From Candidatus Tectimicrobiota bacterium (GTDB lineage: Bacteria; UBA8248), in the NCBI GenBank assembly GCA_016184445.1, contig JACPCT010000231.1, forward strand, positions 1 through 6,007: a stretch of DNA of 6,007 bases, in the 5' to 3' direction. The notes below the pieces were generated by a model. The model had not been told where the DNA came from, did not search any database, and saw nothing but the letters and a program-made list of their open reading frames with translations. This document shows positions 1 through 5,473 of the stretch, piece by piece. The first letter of the stretch is position 1. Every line of letters starts with the position of its first letter. Both the position numbers and the translations under genes were made by a program.

Positions 1-307
1 CGCCCCCCAGGAGCACGATGGCGTTGTACTTGCCGCTCTCGCACGCCTTCTTGACGTTCGGCACCCGGGCGTTCGCCGCGTAGAGGAACTCCTCCCGCGG
101 CTCGGCGGGCCAGTCCCCGTAGGCGGCCGGCTCGCCCGGGTGGAGGTCCCACTCCACGTCCGCGAGGTGGGGCAGGATGAGGCCGGCGTTCATCAGCCGC
201 TTCTCCTTGGGGAGCTCGAGCGGAACGCCGGTGATGTCGAAGTTGTGCTTGGACCCGCCCGGGAGCCTGAAGGGCGGGATGAGCAGGAAGCGGTATCTCG
301 CGGCCAC
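1..307 (-). CDS. Probable arginase/agmatinase-family (ureohydrolase) protein, N-terminal part only
   Basis: A GTG start at 307 opens a frame of 102 codons that runs off the left edge with no stop. A GGAGG ribosome binding site (315-319) lies 7 bases before the GTG, which decided the start. The protein begins VAARYRFLLIPPFRLPGG. Near residues 78-102 it reads AANARVPNVKKACESGKY followed by NAIVLLGG. This resembles the ureohydrolase fold, where a helix of the form AN-x-x-V leads into a hydrophobic strand ending in GGDH, whose residues bind the manganese pair. The window stops just before the expected DH, so no metal ligand is visible. Members hydrolyse guanidino or amidino groups (arginine, agmatine, formimidoylglutamate) in the cytoplasm. 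The gene follows the amidohydrolase in the same direction after 159 bases. The family call is moderate and the substrate is unknown. Confidence 0.55.
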   Translation of the reverse strand, partial: MAARYRFLLIPPFRLPGGSKHNFDITGVPLELPKEKRLMNAGLILPHLADVEWDLHPGEPAAYGDWPAEPREEFLYAANARVPNVKKACESGKYNAIVLLGG

Positions 308-368
308 GGGGGTTCCTCCAGGCGGTCCATGATTCCACAAGGGTCCGGTGCGCGGGAGGGCAGGGGGG

Positions 369-398
369 ATATTCGGGGGCGTGGGGGCGGGAGGTCAA
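369..398 (-). promoter_or_regulatory. Conserved leader box, copy A (TTGACC - 18 nt - GAATAT)
   Basis: On the minus strand TTGACC (393-398) is followed after 18 bases by GAATAT (369-374), in a C-rich context. The same two blocks recur at 1890-1918. The near edge of GAATAT is 62 bases from the GTG of the arginase-like gene. The layout resembles a -35/-10 pair, although GAATAT is a poor -10 hexamer. It could instead be an operator or part of a dispersed repeat. Confidence 0.4.
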
Positions 399-415
399 GG
401 GGGGAGGGGGGGCCC

Positions 416-443
416 GTAGGGGCGACCGGCCGGTCGCCCCTAC
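416..443. repeat. Perfect 28-base palindrome of the GTAGGGGC hairpin family
   Basis: The arm GTAGGGGCGACCGG (416-429) is followed with no spacer by its exact reverse complement (430-443). It lies 23 bases beyond the stop codon of the amidohydrolase. It could fold in RNA as a stem, or extrude from DNA as a cruciform. No T-run follows it on the minus strand, so it is not a classical intrinsic terminator. Related hairpins occur at 2098-2155, 2394-2421 and 2445-2472. Confidence 0.85.
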
Positions 444-466
444 CTACGAACCAATCGCGTCTTCCC

Positions 467-1828
467 CTAATGCGAGGTGACGAACTTCCCCCAGCCGGGC
501 TCGCCCACCACCCTGCCCTCCTCGTAGACGAGCCGCCCGCGCACGAAGGTCATCACGGGGGCGCCCTTGAGGGGCTTGCCGTCGTGCATGGTCCAGCCGC
601 CCTTGGAGACGGTCTTGCCCCGCTCCATCGTCTCGGTGCGGCCCATGTCCACCACCACCAGGTCGGCGTCCGAGCCCACCTGCACCGCCCCCTTGCGCGG
701 GTAGAGGCCGTAGTGCTGGGCCGGGCCCGCCGAGAGGATCTGGGCGAGCCGCTGGAGGGTGGTCTTGCCCTCCGAGACCCCGTTCAGCATGAGCCGGGTG
801 TTCACCTCGATGTTCGCCCCGGTGACGAGGGGGCTCGCCCAGATGTCCTTCTCCCCGGGGGCGATGAGGCGCCCGGGCTGGGGGGCGTGGTCGGAGCTGA
901 TCTGGTGGATGAGGCCCTGGTTCAGGCACCGCCACATCTCCTCCACCGTCCCGGGCTCGCGCGCCGTGGGGGCGAACTTCACCCAGGGGCCCTTCTTGCG
1001 CAGGTCGTCGAGCGTCAGGGTGAGGTAGTGGCCCATGGTCTCGGCGTAGACGGGCGCCCCGCGCATCTGGGCCTTGTGGATGCGCCGCAGGCCCTCGGGG
1101 GCGCTGATGTGGGCGAAGACCAGCCGGGCCGGGGGCTTCAGGGCGTACTCGGCCACCGAGCAGACCGAATCCACCGCCAGCTCCTGGGCCTCCCGGGTGT
1201 GCATCTCGGCGTGGACCAGGTAGTCCTTCCGCCCGGTGGCGCGCAGGAGGGCCTCGTTCGCGCGCACCACGGAGTCGTCCTCGGCGTGGATGAGGATGGC
1301 CCCCCCGAAGCCCGAGGCCAGGCGGAAGAGCCGCTGGAGCTGGCCGGGCATGAGGGGGGGCGTCTCGTGGATCTCGACCGTGAAGCACTTGAGGGCCACG
1401 GCGCCGGCGCGCCACATGGCCTCCACGTCCTCCACGTTGTAGGGGTAGACCCCGGCCATGAAGCCGTAGTCCACCACCCCCTTGCCGGCGAGGTAGGCCC
1501 GCTGCTCCTCCACCCGCCTGGCGCTGTCGATGGGGGGCTGGTGGCGGGGCACGTCCAGGATGCAGGTGAGGCCGGCCTTGGCCGCCGCCCCCGTGCCGCG
1601 GGCGAAGTCCTCGCACTCGGGGTAGCCCGGGTCCATGATGTGGCAGTGGGCGTCCAGGAAGCCCGCCATGACGTGGAGGCCCCCCGCGTCCACCGTCTTC
1701 TCCGCCGAGCCCTCGGGGCTCTCCGCGATGCGGACGATGCGGCCCCCCTTCACGTGCACCGCCGCCCGGTAGGCGGAGTGCGGCGTCACGATCTGGCCGC
1801 CCGCCACGATCAGGTCGAACTCACTCAT
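467..1828 (-). CDS. Cyclic amidohydrolase (dihydroorotase/allantoinase/dihydropyrimidinase superfamily)
   Basis: A 453-residue metal-dependent amidohydrolase that would hydrolyse a cyclic amide or ureide C-N bond in the cytoplasm. The N terminus (MSEFDLIVAGGQIVTP) is the usual small beta-sandwich. Residues 56-68 read GFLDAHCHIMDPG, giving the H61/H63 metal pair. The other expected ligands are K147 (ALKCF, the lysine normally carboxylated to bridge two metals), H181 (ILIHAEDD), H240 (FAHISAPEG) and D313 (SSDHAP). KFAPTARE (284-291) matches the family's K-x-x-P-x-x-R segment, and the C terminus carries GSDADLVVVD. Length is normal for hydantoinases and allantoinases. The ATG at 1828 was chosen because AGGAG (1835-1839) lies 6 bases upstream; the frame stays open to 2158, but that stretch is repeat DNA. 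All catalytic residues are present, so it is probably active. Substrate (dihydroorotate, allantoin, hydantoin, dihydropyrimidine or other) cannot be decided. Confidence 0.93.
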   Translation of the reverse strand: MSEFDLIVAGGQIVTPHSAYRAAVHVKGGRIVRIAESPEGSAEKTVDAGGLHVMAGFLDAHCHIMDPGYPECEDFARGTGAAAKAGLTCILDVPRHQPPIDSARRVEEQRAYLAGKGVVDYGFMAGVYPYNVEDVEAMWRAGAVALKCFTVEIHETPPLMPGQLQRLFRLASGFGGAILIHAEDDSVVRANEALLRATGRKDYLVHAEMHTREAQELAVDSVCSVAEYALKPPARLVFAHISAPEGLRRIHKAQMRGAPVYAETMGHYLTLTLDDLRKKGPWVKFAPTAREPGTVEEMWRCLNQGLIHQISSDHAPQPGRLIAPGEKDIWASPLVTGANIEVNTRLMLNGVSEGKTTLQRLAQILSAGPAQHYGLYPRKGAVQVGSDADLVVVDMGRTETMERGKTVSKGGWTMHDGKPLKGAPVMTFVRGRLVYEEGRVVGEPGWGKFVTSH

Positions 1829-1889
1829 GCTCTTCTCCTGGCATAGTGGGGACTTTGGCGGACGGGTGCGGCCGCGGGAGTGCAGGGGG

Positions 1890-1918
1890 ATATTCGGACC
1901 CAAAGGGCGGGAGGTCAA
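1890..1918 (-). promoter_or_regulatory. Conserved leader box, copy B (TTGACC - 17 nt - GAATAT)
   Basis: On the minus strand TTGACC (1913-1918), 17 bases, then GAATAT (1890-1895). The near edge is 62 bases from the amidohydrolase ATG, the same distance as in copy A for the next gene. Flanks are also shared: TTGACCTCCCGCCC at the distal end and CGAATATCCCCC at the proximal end, while the middle differs (CTTTGGGTC-like here, CCCACGCCC-like in copy A). It is a candidate sigma70-type promoter or shared operator. Confidence 0.42.
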
Positions 1919-1933
1919 GGTGGAGGGGGGATT

Positions 1934-1962
1934 CTTTGAGGTCACAAATTGTGACCTCAAAG
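1934..1962. repeat. Perfect 29-base inverted repeat
   Basis: CTTTGAGGTCACAA (1934-1947), one central A (1948), then the exact complement TTGTGACCTCAAAG (1949-1962). It is AT-richer than its surroundings. It lies just upstream of leader box B with respect to amidohydrolase transcription. It may be a binding site for a dimeric regulator, a hairpin, or part of a dispersed repeat. The sequence alone does not decide. Confidence 0.8.
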
Positions 1963-1977
1963 AGGAGCATTTTTGGA

Positions 1978-2059
1978 TGTCATTCCGAGCGCAGCGAGGA
2001 ATCTTCGAGAGTGGCCACACTCGTAGATTCCTCGGTCGCTGCGCTCCCTCGGAATGACA
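1978..2059. repeat. Long imperfect hairpin, TGTCATTCCGAG family
   Basis: The outer arms TGTCATTCCGAG (from 1978) and CTCGGAATGACA (to 2059) pair perfectly. The next blocks CGCAGCG and AGGAATCT pair with CGCTGCG and AGATTCCT, with short extra bases on the right arm. The tip CGAGAGTGG/CCACACTCG pairs with one mismatch. A sister element occurs at 3670-3792. Similar elements are common between genes in environmental bacterial genomes (from memory). Confidence 0.8.
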
Positions 2060-2097
2060 CCTTGGGGTTTTTCTCCCTCCCGCTCCGGGGGGGGCCC

Positions 2098-2155
2098 GTA
2101 GGGGCAGGCCCCCGTGCCTGCCCCGCCTAGGGCGCCCACAGGGGGCCGCCCCTAC
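2098..2155. repeat. Composite GTAGGGGC-family hairpin
   Basis: GTAGGGG (2098-2104) and CCCCTAC (2149-2155) form the outer ends. Within the left half, GGGGCAGGC (2101-2109) pairs perfectly with GCCTGCCCC (2116-2124) across a 6-base loop. The right half ends GGGGGCCGCCCCTAC and looks like the 3' half of a second copy, so this may be two partial elements joined. Confidence 0.65.
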
Positions 2156-2194
2156 CACCGGCGTTCACAGGCCCAACAGCCGAATGAAGATGGA

Positions 2195-2329
2195 CTAAAG
2201 AAGGAACGCCGCCATGACGGACCAAGCGATGATTTGGGCTCTCCTTCCCATCTCTCCGATGACGTTAAAGACGGCGGCACCAAGAAGGGAGAGCGCCCAC
2301 AGAACGGATAGGGTTTCGATGAGCCTCAT
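2195..2329 (-). CDS. Possible small membrane protein (44 residues)
   Basis: ATG at 2329 is preceded by a strong AGGAGG (2335-2340) at 5-base spacing, and TAG ends the frame at 2195-2197. The product starts MRLIETLSVLWALSLLGAAV and ends in IIAWSVMAAFLL. It has one clear hydrophobic segment (about residues 3-23) and a second, shorter one (33-44), separated by GEMGRRAQ. This suggests a hairpin of two membrane segments with a charged turn. No family is recognised. It lies between the alpha/beta hydrolase and the amidohydrolase in the same direction, flanked on both sides by hairpin repeats. Third positions are less GC-biased than in the neighbouring genes. The good ribosome binding site and hydrophobic pattern argue for a real gene; the small size keeps the confidence modest. 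Confidence 0.45.
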   Translation of the reverse strand: MRLIETLSVLWALSLLGAAVFNVIGEMGRRAQIIAWSVMAAFLL

Positions 2330-2393
2330 GGATTCCTCCTCGTCAAGCGTGTCCGTGGAGGATAGCAGTGGCCTCATCTGCATCCAGCCGCCC

Positions 2394-2421
2394 GTAGGGG
2401 TGTATTGCTATACGCCCCTAC
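2394..2421. repeat. GTAGGGG hairpin, 12-bp stem with 4-base loop
   Basis: GTAGGGGTGTAT (2394-2405) pairs with ATACGCCCCTAC (2410-2421), with a single wobble-type T/G position. It keeps the family's outer GTAGGGG/CCCCTAC, but the inner stem is unlike the other copies. It lies 65 bases upstream of the small membrane ORF start and 71 bases beyond the alpha/beta hydrolase stop. Confidence 0.8.
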
Positions 2422-2444
2422 AAAACCTGCCGCAGATTTCGTCC

Positions 2445-2472
2445 GTAGGAGCGAGACATGCCTCGCCCCTAC
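2445..2472. repeat. GTAGGAGCGAG hairpin, 11-bp stem with 6-base loop
   Basis: GTAGGAGCGAG (2445-2455) pairs with CTCGCCCCTAC (2462-2472) except for one A/C mismatch. It begins 20 bases beyond the stop of the alpha/beta hydrolase, a position suited to protecting or ending that transcript. No T-run follows on the minus strand. Confidence 0.75.
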
Positions 2473-2492
2473 AAATCAACGCGGCTCCCCCC

Positions 2493-3614
2493 CTACCTCC
2501 CCCCCATCCTCTCCCTCATCCACTTGAACGACGCGGGGGCCCACTCCTTGAAGTGCTTGAAGGCGCAGTGGCCGTCGTCGGGGTAGACGCGGGCCTCCTT
2601 GCCGGTGACGGGGCCGTGCTCGAGCATGTAGTAGATGTTGCCGATGGGGGCGAGGTGGTCGTGCTTGCCGTTGATCATGAGGACGGGGCAGACGATCTTG
2701 TCCACGAGCCCGAGCTCGCTGAGCGCCCAGCGCTTGAAGTTGGCCTCCTCCTTCTCAACTGTCGTCGGTGTAAAAGAGGGCCCGTCCCCGGGGGCGCCGA
2801 AGACGTAGTTCGACCGCTTGTTCCGGTTCTCGACGAAGTTCCGCATCTCGTCCCCGGTCATGCGGTAGCCGAAGGGGTGGCCCGCGCTGGCGACGGCGGC
2901 CTTGACCCGCTCCGGGTAGGAGCCAGCCAGGAGCATGACGGAGTGCCCGCCCCGGCTGATGCCGAAGGCGCCGATGCGGTCCGGGTCCACCTCGGGCCGG
3001 GAGGCGAGGTAGTCCACCGCGGCCTTCCAGGCCTTGACGGAGGCGGGCTCGTAGGAGGCCATGCCCTCGGCCAGGCACATCTCGCCCGCCCAGCCGCGGT
3101 CCTCCTTGAACATGTCCCCCCCGCACATGATGAGGGCGGCGGGGACCTTGCTCTTCGGCCCCGCGCCCTTGGGCGCCCGGAAGTGGGAGGTGATGGATTT
3201 CCCCTCGCACGCCACCTTCACGAGCTCGAGCGGCGGGTCGAGGGATTCGCAGGCGCGCAGGTAGGCGCGGATGCAGTCCTGGTTCACCTCCTCCTTCAAG
3301 GGGGTGAGGGGGTGGGGGAAGCGGGCGATGGAGTAGTAGCTCTTGGCCTCCAGGAACTTGGCCCGCGCGCCCGCCTTGTCGCCCTTGGCGAGGAGGGCCT
3401 CGGCCTCGCGCTCGTAGCGCCGGCCGATCCCGCGCCAGGGGGGCACCCAGAGGCCGTCGGTCGTGCCCTTCAAGGAGGCGACGGTGCGCTTGAGGAGATC
3501 GATGTCCTCGACCATGGAGAACCAGCGGCGGTAGAAGCCGCCGTGCTCGACGACGAAGGGGTCCTCCCCGGGGGCCAGGGGGAGGGCCTCGATGGCGGCT
3601 GTGGCTTGGGTCAT
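2493..3614 (-). CDS. Alpha/beta hydrolase, 2,6-dihydroxypseudooxynicotine hydrolase/FrsA-like, with apparent internal deletion
   Basis: A 373-residue serine hydrolase. Residues 60-130 form a helical N-terminal part (YEREAEALLAKGDKAGAR, then KSYYSIARFPHPLTPLKEE). The core shows the oxyanion-hole region CGGD (164-167), the nucleophile elbow GISRGG with S220, the acid D319 in NGKHDHLAP and the base H349 in DDGHCAF, so the triad is complete. Relatives cleave C-C or ester-like bonds; the best-known acts in nicotine breakdown. The segment between GMA (184-186) and YEP (188-190) is nearly absent: relatives carry about 20 residues here, including a strand ending in D-x-PG-x-G-E. Loss of that core strand could destroy folding. 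ATG at 3614 follows AAGGAGA (3621-3627) at 6-base spacing. The gene follows the M24 gene by 195 bases, a gap mostly occupied by a long hairpin. Confidence 0.88.
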   Translation of the reverse strand: MTQATAAIEALPLAPGEDPFVVEHGGFYRRWFSMVEDIDLLKRTVASLKGTTDGLWVPPWRGIGRRYEREAEALLAKGDKAGARAKFLEAKSYYSIARFPHPLTPLKEEVNQDCIRAYLRACESLDPPLELVKVACEGKSITSHFRAPKGAGPKSKVPAALIMCGGDMFKEDRGWAGEMCLAEGMASYEPASVKAWKAAVDYLASRPEVDPDRIGAFGISRGGHSVMLLAGSYPERVKAAVASAGHPFGYRMTGDEMRNFVENRNKRSNYVFGAPGDGPSFTPTTVEKEEANFKRWALSELGLVDKIVCPVLMINGKHDHLAPIGNIYYMLEHGPVTGKEARVYPDDGHCAFKHFKEWAPASFKWMRERMGGR

Positions 3615-3669
3615 GGATGGTCTCCTTGCGGAAAGAAAAGGTTTCGGAGGATTGGCCTTTGCCTCTCGG

Positions 3670-3792
3670 TGTCATCCTGAGCCCTGCGCTTGCGCTCAGG
3701 ACAGGCTCCGCGAAGGATATCGGTTTGGACTTGCGCCAAGACGGAGAACCCACACCGATATCCTTCGGTCGCTTCGCTCCCTCAGGATGACA
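3670..3792. repeat. Long imperfect hairpin, TGTCATCCTGAG family
   Basis: The outer arms TGTCATCCTGAG (3670-3681) and CTCAGGATGACA (3781-3792) pair perfectly. An inner 13-bp perfect stem joins GAAGGATATCGGT (3712-3724) to ACCGATATCCTTC (3754-3766). The left arm has extra sequence with its own hairpin, CCTGAGC (3676-3682) with GCTCAGG (3694-3700), which competes with the outer stem. The right arm GGTCGCTTCGCTCCCTC is almost the same as that of the 1978-2059 element. It fills the gap after the M24 gene. Confidence 0.82.
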
Positions 3793-3809
3793 ATCTCTGT
3801 ATTCTTCCC

Positions 3810-5031
3810 TCAGACGCTGATCAGCTCGAAGGGGAGCTTGGTGACCCGCTCGTTCCCCTCCGCGGTGATGATGTAGGTGCGCCCGAAGAAGAGGCCCAGC
3901 CGCCCGTCCTTGGTGGCCGGGTTGGGCTCGCTCATGATGACCATGCCGGGCTGGAGGGTCTGCTCGTAGCCGTGGCCGTCGACGCCCTCCATCCACACGT
4001 GGGGGTGGGAGGTGGCGATGTCGATGCCGTGGATGAGGACGGGGCGGCCCGTGTAGCCGTTCCGGAGGATGACCTGGCCCGCCTGGCGGATGTCCTCGAG
4101 CGTCTTGCCGGGCTTGAGGGCCTCCTCGATGCCGGTGGCGCTGGGGAGGACGGCCTCCTCCCAGAGCTTCTGGACGGCCTCGGTGGGCTTGCCGACGCAG
4201 ATGGGGTTGCCGATCTGGGCGGTCACCCCGCCGTAGCCGGCCGCCAGCTCGTTGTTGATGAGGTCGCCCTCCTCGAGGACGCGGTCGGAGGGGTTGGGGT
4301 TGCCGAAGATCTGGGCGGGGTCCGTCATCGAGGTGGCGCCCACGATGAGGAAGTGGGGGTAGCCGCCCCCGTCCGACATGGCGAAGGAGGCGCTGGCGGC
4401 GAGCTGGCGCTCGGTGACGCCGGGCTTGGCCCGCGCGGCGATGGCCTCGACGGCGCGGTCGCAGAGCTCCCCCGCCTTGCGGAAGAAGGCCTGCTCCTCC
4501 CCGCTCTTCAGGTACCAGAGCTTGTGGAAGATGTCGGGGACGAAGACGAGCCTGGCCTTGGGGAGGGCCTCCCGCACGTCGAGGTAGTAGTTGGCGGGGA
4601 GGTACTCGGGCCCCCAGCCCTCCATGTTGATGGTGGCGAAGCCGATGGGAGCGGGCCGTGCGCACGTCCTTCACCCCCGCGGCCTGCTGGCGGACGGCCC
4701 AGATGTGGGTGCCCGCCATCGGGTAGAGGAGGGTGGGCTCCCCCTTCAGGGGGAAGACGACGTAGTTCGAGACCGAGCGGTGGTCCATGTGGCCGGAGAG
4801 CCAGACGACGCCCCCCCAGATGCTCATCAGGTTGGAGCCCCCGCCCACGATGAGGCAGTCAAGCCCCTGCTCGCGCATCGCCCCGCGCAGGGCCTCGTGC
4901 CGCCGCTTGTACTCGGCGGCGGAGAAGCGGGGGTAGACGGCGTCCCGGTGCCAGGGCGAGTCCTCCAGGTTGCCGAAATTCTTGTTCACGTGGAGCGCGT
5001 GGCAGACTTTCGAGAATTCGTACTGGCCCAC
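3810..5031 (-). pseudogene. Creatinase/Xaa-Pro-aminopeptidase-like (M24 fold) protein, frameshifted
   Basis: Two overlapping frames make one 406-residue product if a single extra base near 4640-4672 is ignored. The first frame (start 5031) encodes a creatinase-type N domain: RRHEALRGAMREQGLDCLIV, then the WLSGH region. It runs out of frame after VKDVRTA. The second continues PIGFATINMEGWGPEYLP to the TGA at 3810. The C-terminal pita-bread domain is recognisable by KSGEEQAFFRKA (175-186), AKPGVTERQL (201-210) and HGIDIATSHPHVW (334-346). Most of the five metal ligands of true M24 peptidases are not evident: the two aspartates correspond to the NNELAAGYGG/TAQIG region, and the last glutamate to G383 or R384; H334 and E368 remain. 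So even the intact protein may be a metal-independent C-N hydrolase or lyase-like relative rather than a peptidase. GTG at 5031 was chosen for AGGAGGG (5041-5047), 9 bases upstream; an ATG at 5061 in the same frame lacks such a site. Sequencing error is possible. Confidence 0.8.
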
Positions 5032-5128
5032 GGGGCTTCTCCCTCCTGGACGGTGAGGCATCCCGCCCGCGCGGGGGCGCGCGGGAAGGGGAGATTGACG
5101 CGTTGCCGGGAAGTCTCAGGCGCGGGCG

Positions 5129-5157
5129 ATTATACGCCAAGGGCGGGCGGGGTTCTA
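5129..5157 (-). promoter_or_regulatory. Candidate promoter for the minus-strand hydrolase cluster
   Basis: A perfect -10 hexamer TATAAT (5129-5134, minus strand) stands out in GC-rich surroundings about 98 bases before the GTG at 5031. It sits inside a small inverted repeat, GGCG and CGCC on either side. The hexamer 17 bases upstream, TAGAAC (5152-5157), is a weak -35, so an activator may be needed. Confidence 0.5.
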
Positions 5158-5320
5158 TGGCCGGAGGGGGGGCGCCCCGGGGGGGCGGCGGCCGCCTCCT
5201 GGCGCGCCCGGATGCCGGGGGGGAAGGAGGCCGGAGAGGGGCCGGGCCCGTGCGGTGTCCCTGGGCGGGAGGGGCCGGCATCCCGCCCCCGGGCGCGGGG
5301 GATCCTCGCGCAACGAAGTC

Positions 5321-5348
5321 TTGATCATGAGCCTCGATTATACATAAT
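5321..5348 (+). promoter_or_regulatory. Candidate sigma70-type promoter for the PstS-like gene
   Basis: TTGATC (5321-5326), 16 bases, then CATAAT (5343-5348). Both match the consensus well (4 of 6 and 5 of 6). This is the most AT-rich stretch of the intergenic region. It lies about 125 bases before the ATG at 5474, so the leader would be about 115-120 bases long. Confidence 0.5.
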
Positions 5349-5473
5349 GTTGGGGACGGGGGGCCCGTGTGGGGCCGCCCGCGCCCGCCCCTGTCCGCAG
5401 TGGCCGGATCAAGCAGATGCCCGGGGGGGCGTGCCCGGAGGAAGGCGTGCGCTTCGCGGGAAGGACGTCACGG

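Larger units (their letters stand above)
1829..2194. other. 366-base gap filled by leader box and three inverted repeats
   Basis: This stretch between the amidohydrolase and the small membrane ORF holds, from left to right, the amidohydrolase ribosome binding site, the G-rich leader box copy B (1865-1930), a 29-base palindrome (1934-1962), a long TGTCATTCC hairpin (1978-2059) and a composite GTAGGGGC hairpin (2098-2155). Frames that are open across it are repeat-derived, with no recognisable protein. Confidence 0.7.
5032..5473. other. 442-base divergent intergenic region
   Basis: This separates the minus-strand hydrolase cluster from the plus-strand binding-protein gene. It contains the AGGAGGG site for the M24 gene, a minus-strand TATAAT, very G-rich blocks at about 5161-5230, an AT-rich plus-strand promoter candidate near 5321-5348, and the GGAAGGA site for the binding protein. 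Frames open across it are compositional artefacts with no recognisable protein. Confidence 0.7.

Noticed and set aside
346..413. Run of G tracts as a G-quadruplex element
   Set aside because: Several G runs could form one on the plus strand, but in DNA this GC-rich such runs are expected. The conserved TTGACC/GAATAT blocks explain the similarity to 1865-1930 better.
416..443. Palindrome as an intrinsic terminator of the amidohydrolase gene
   Set aside because: The stem is good, but no T-run follows on the minus strand. It is listed as a repeat instead.
140..1846. Long plus-strand open frame over the amidohydrolase
   Set aside because: It is antisense to a gene with all catalytic motifs. Its His/Gly/Ala/Val-rich product has no recognisable domain, as expected from a GC-rich shadow frame.
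1933..1964. Minus-strand translation SLRSQFVTSK resembles part of the phage-type ORF6N domain
   Set aside because: Only about ten residues match, they fall entirely within the palindrome, and nothing before or after continues the domain. It is too little to call a gene remnant.
1829..2158. N-terminal extension of the amidohydrolase frame to an ATG at 2158
   Set aside because: The extension translates hairpin and palindrome repeats. The ATG at 1828 has a proper ribosome binding site and gives the normal family N terminus.
2214..3680. Long plus-strand open frame over the alpha/beta hydrolase
   Set aside because: Low-complexity translation, antisense to a hydrolase with an intact triad; no plausible product.
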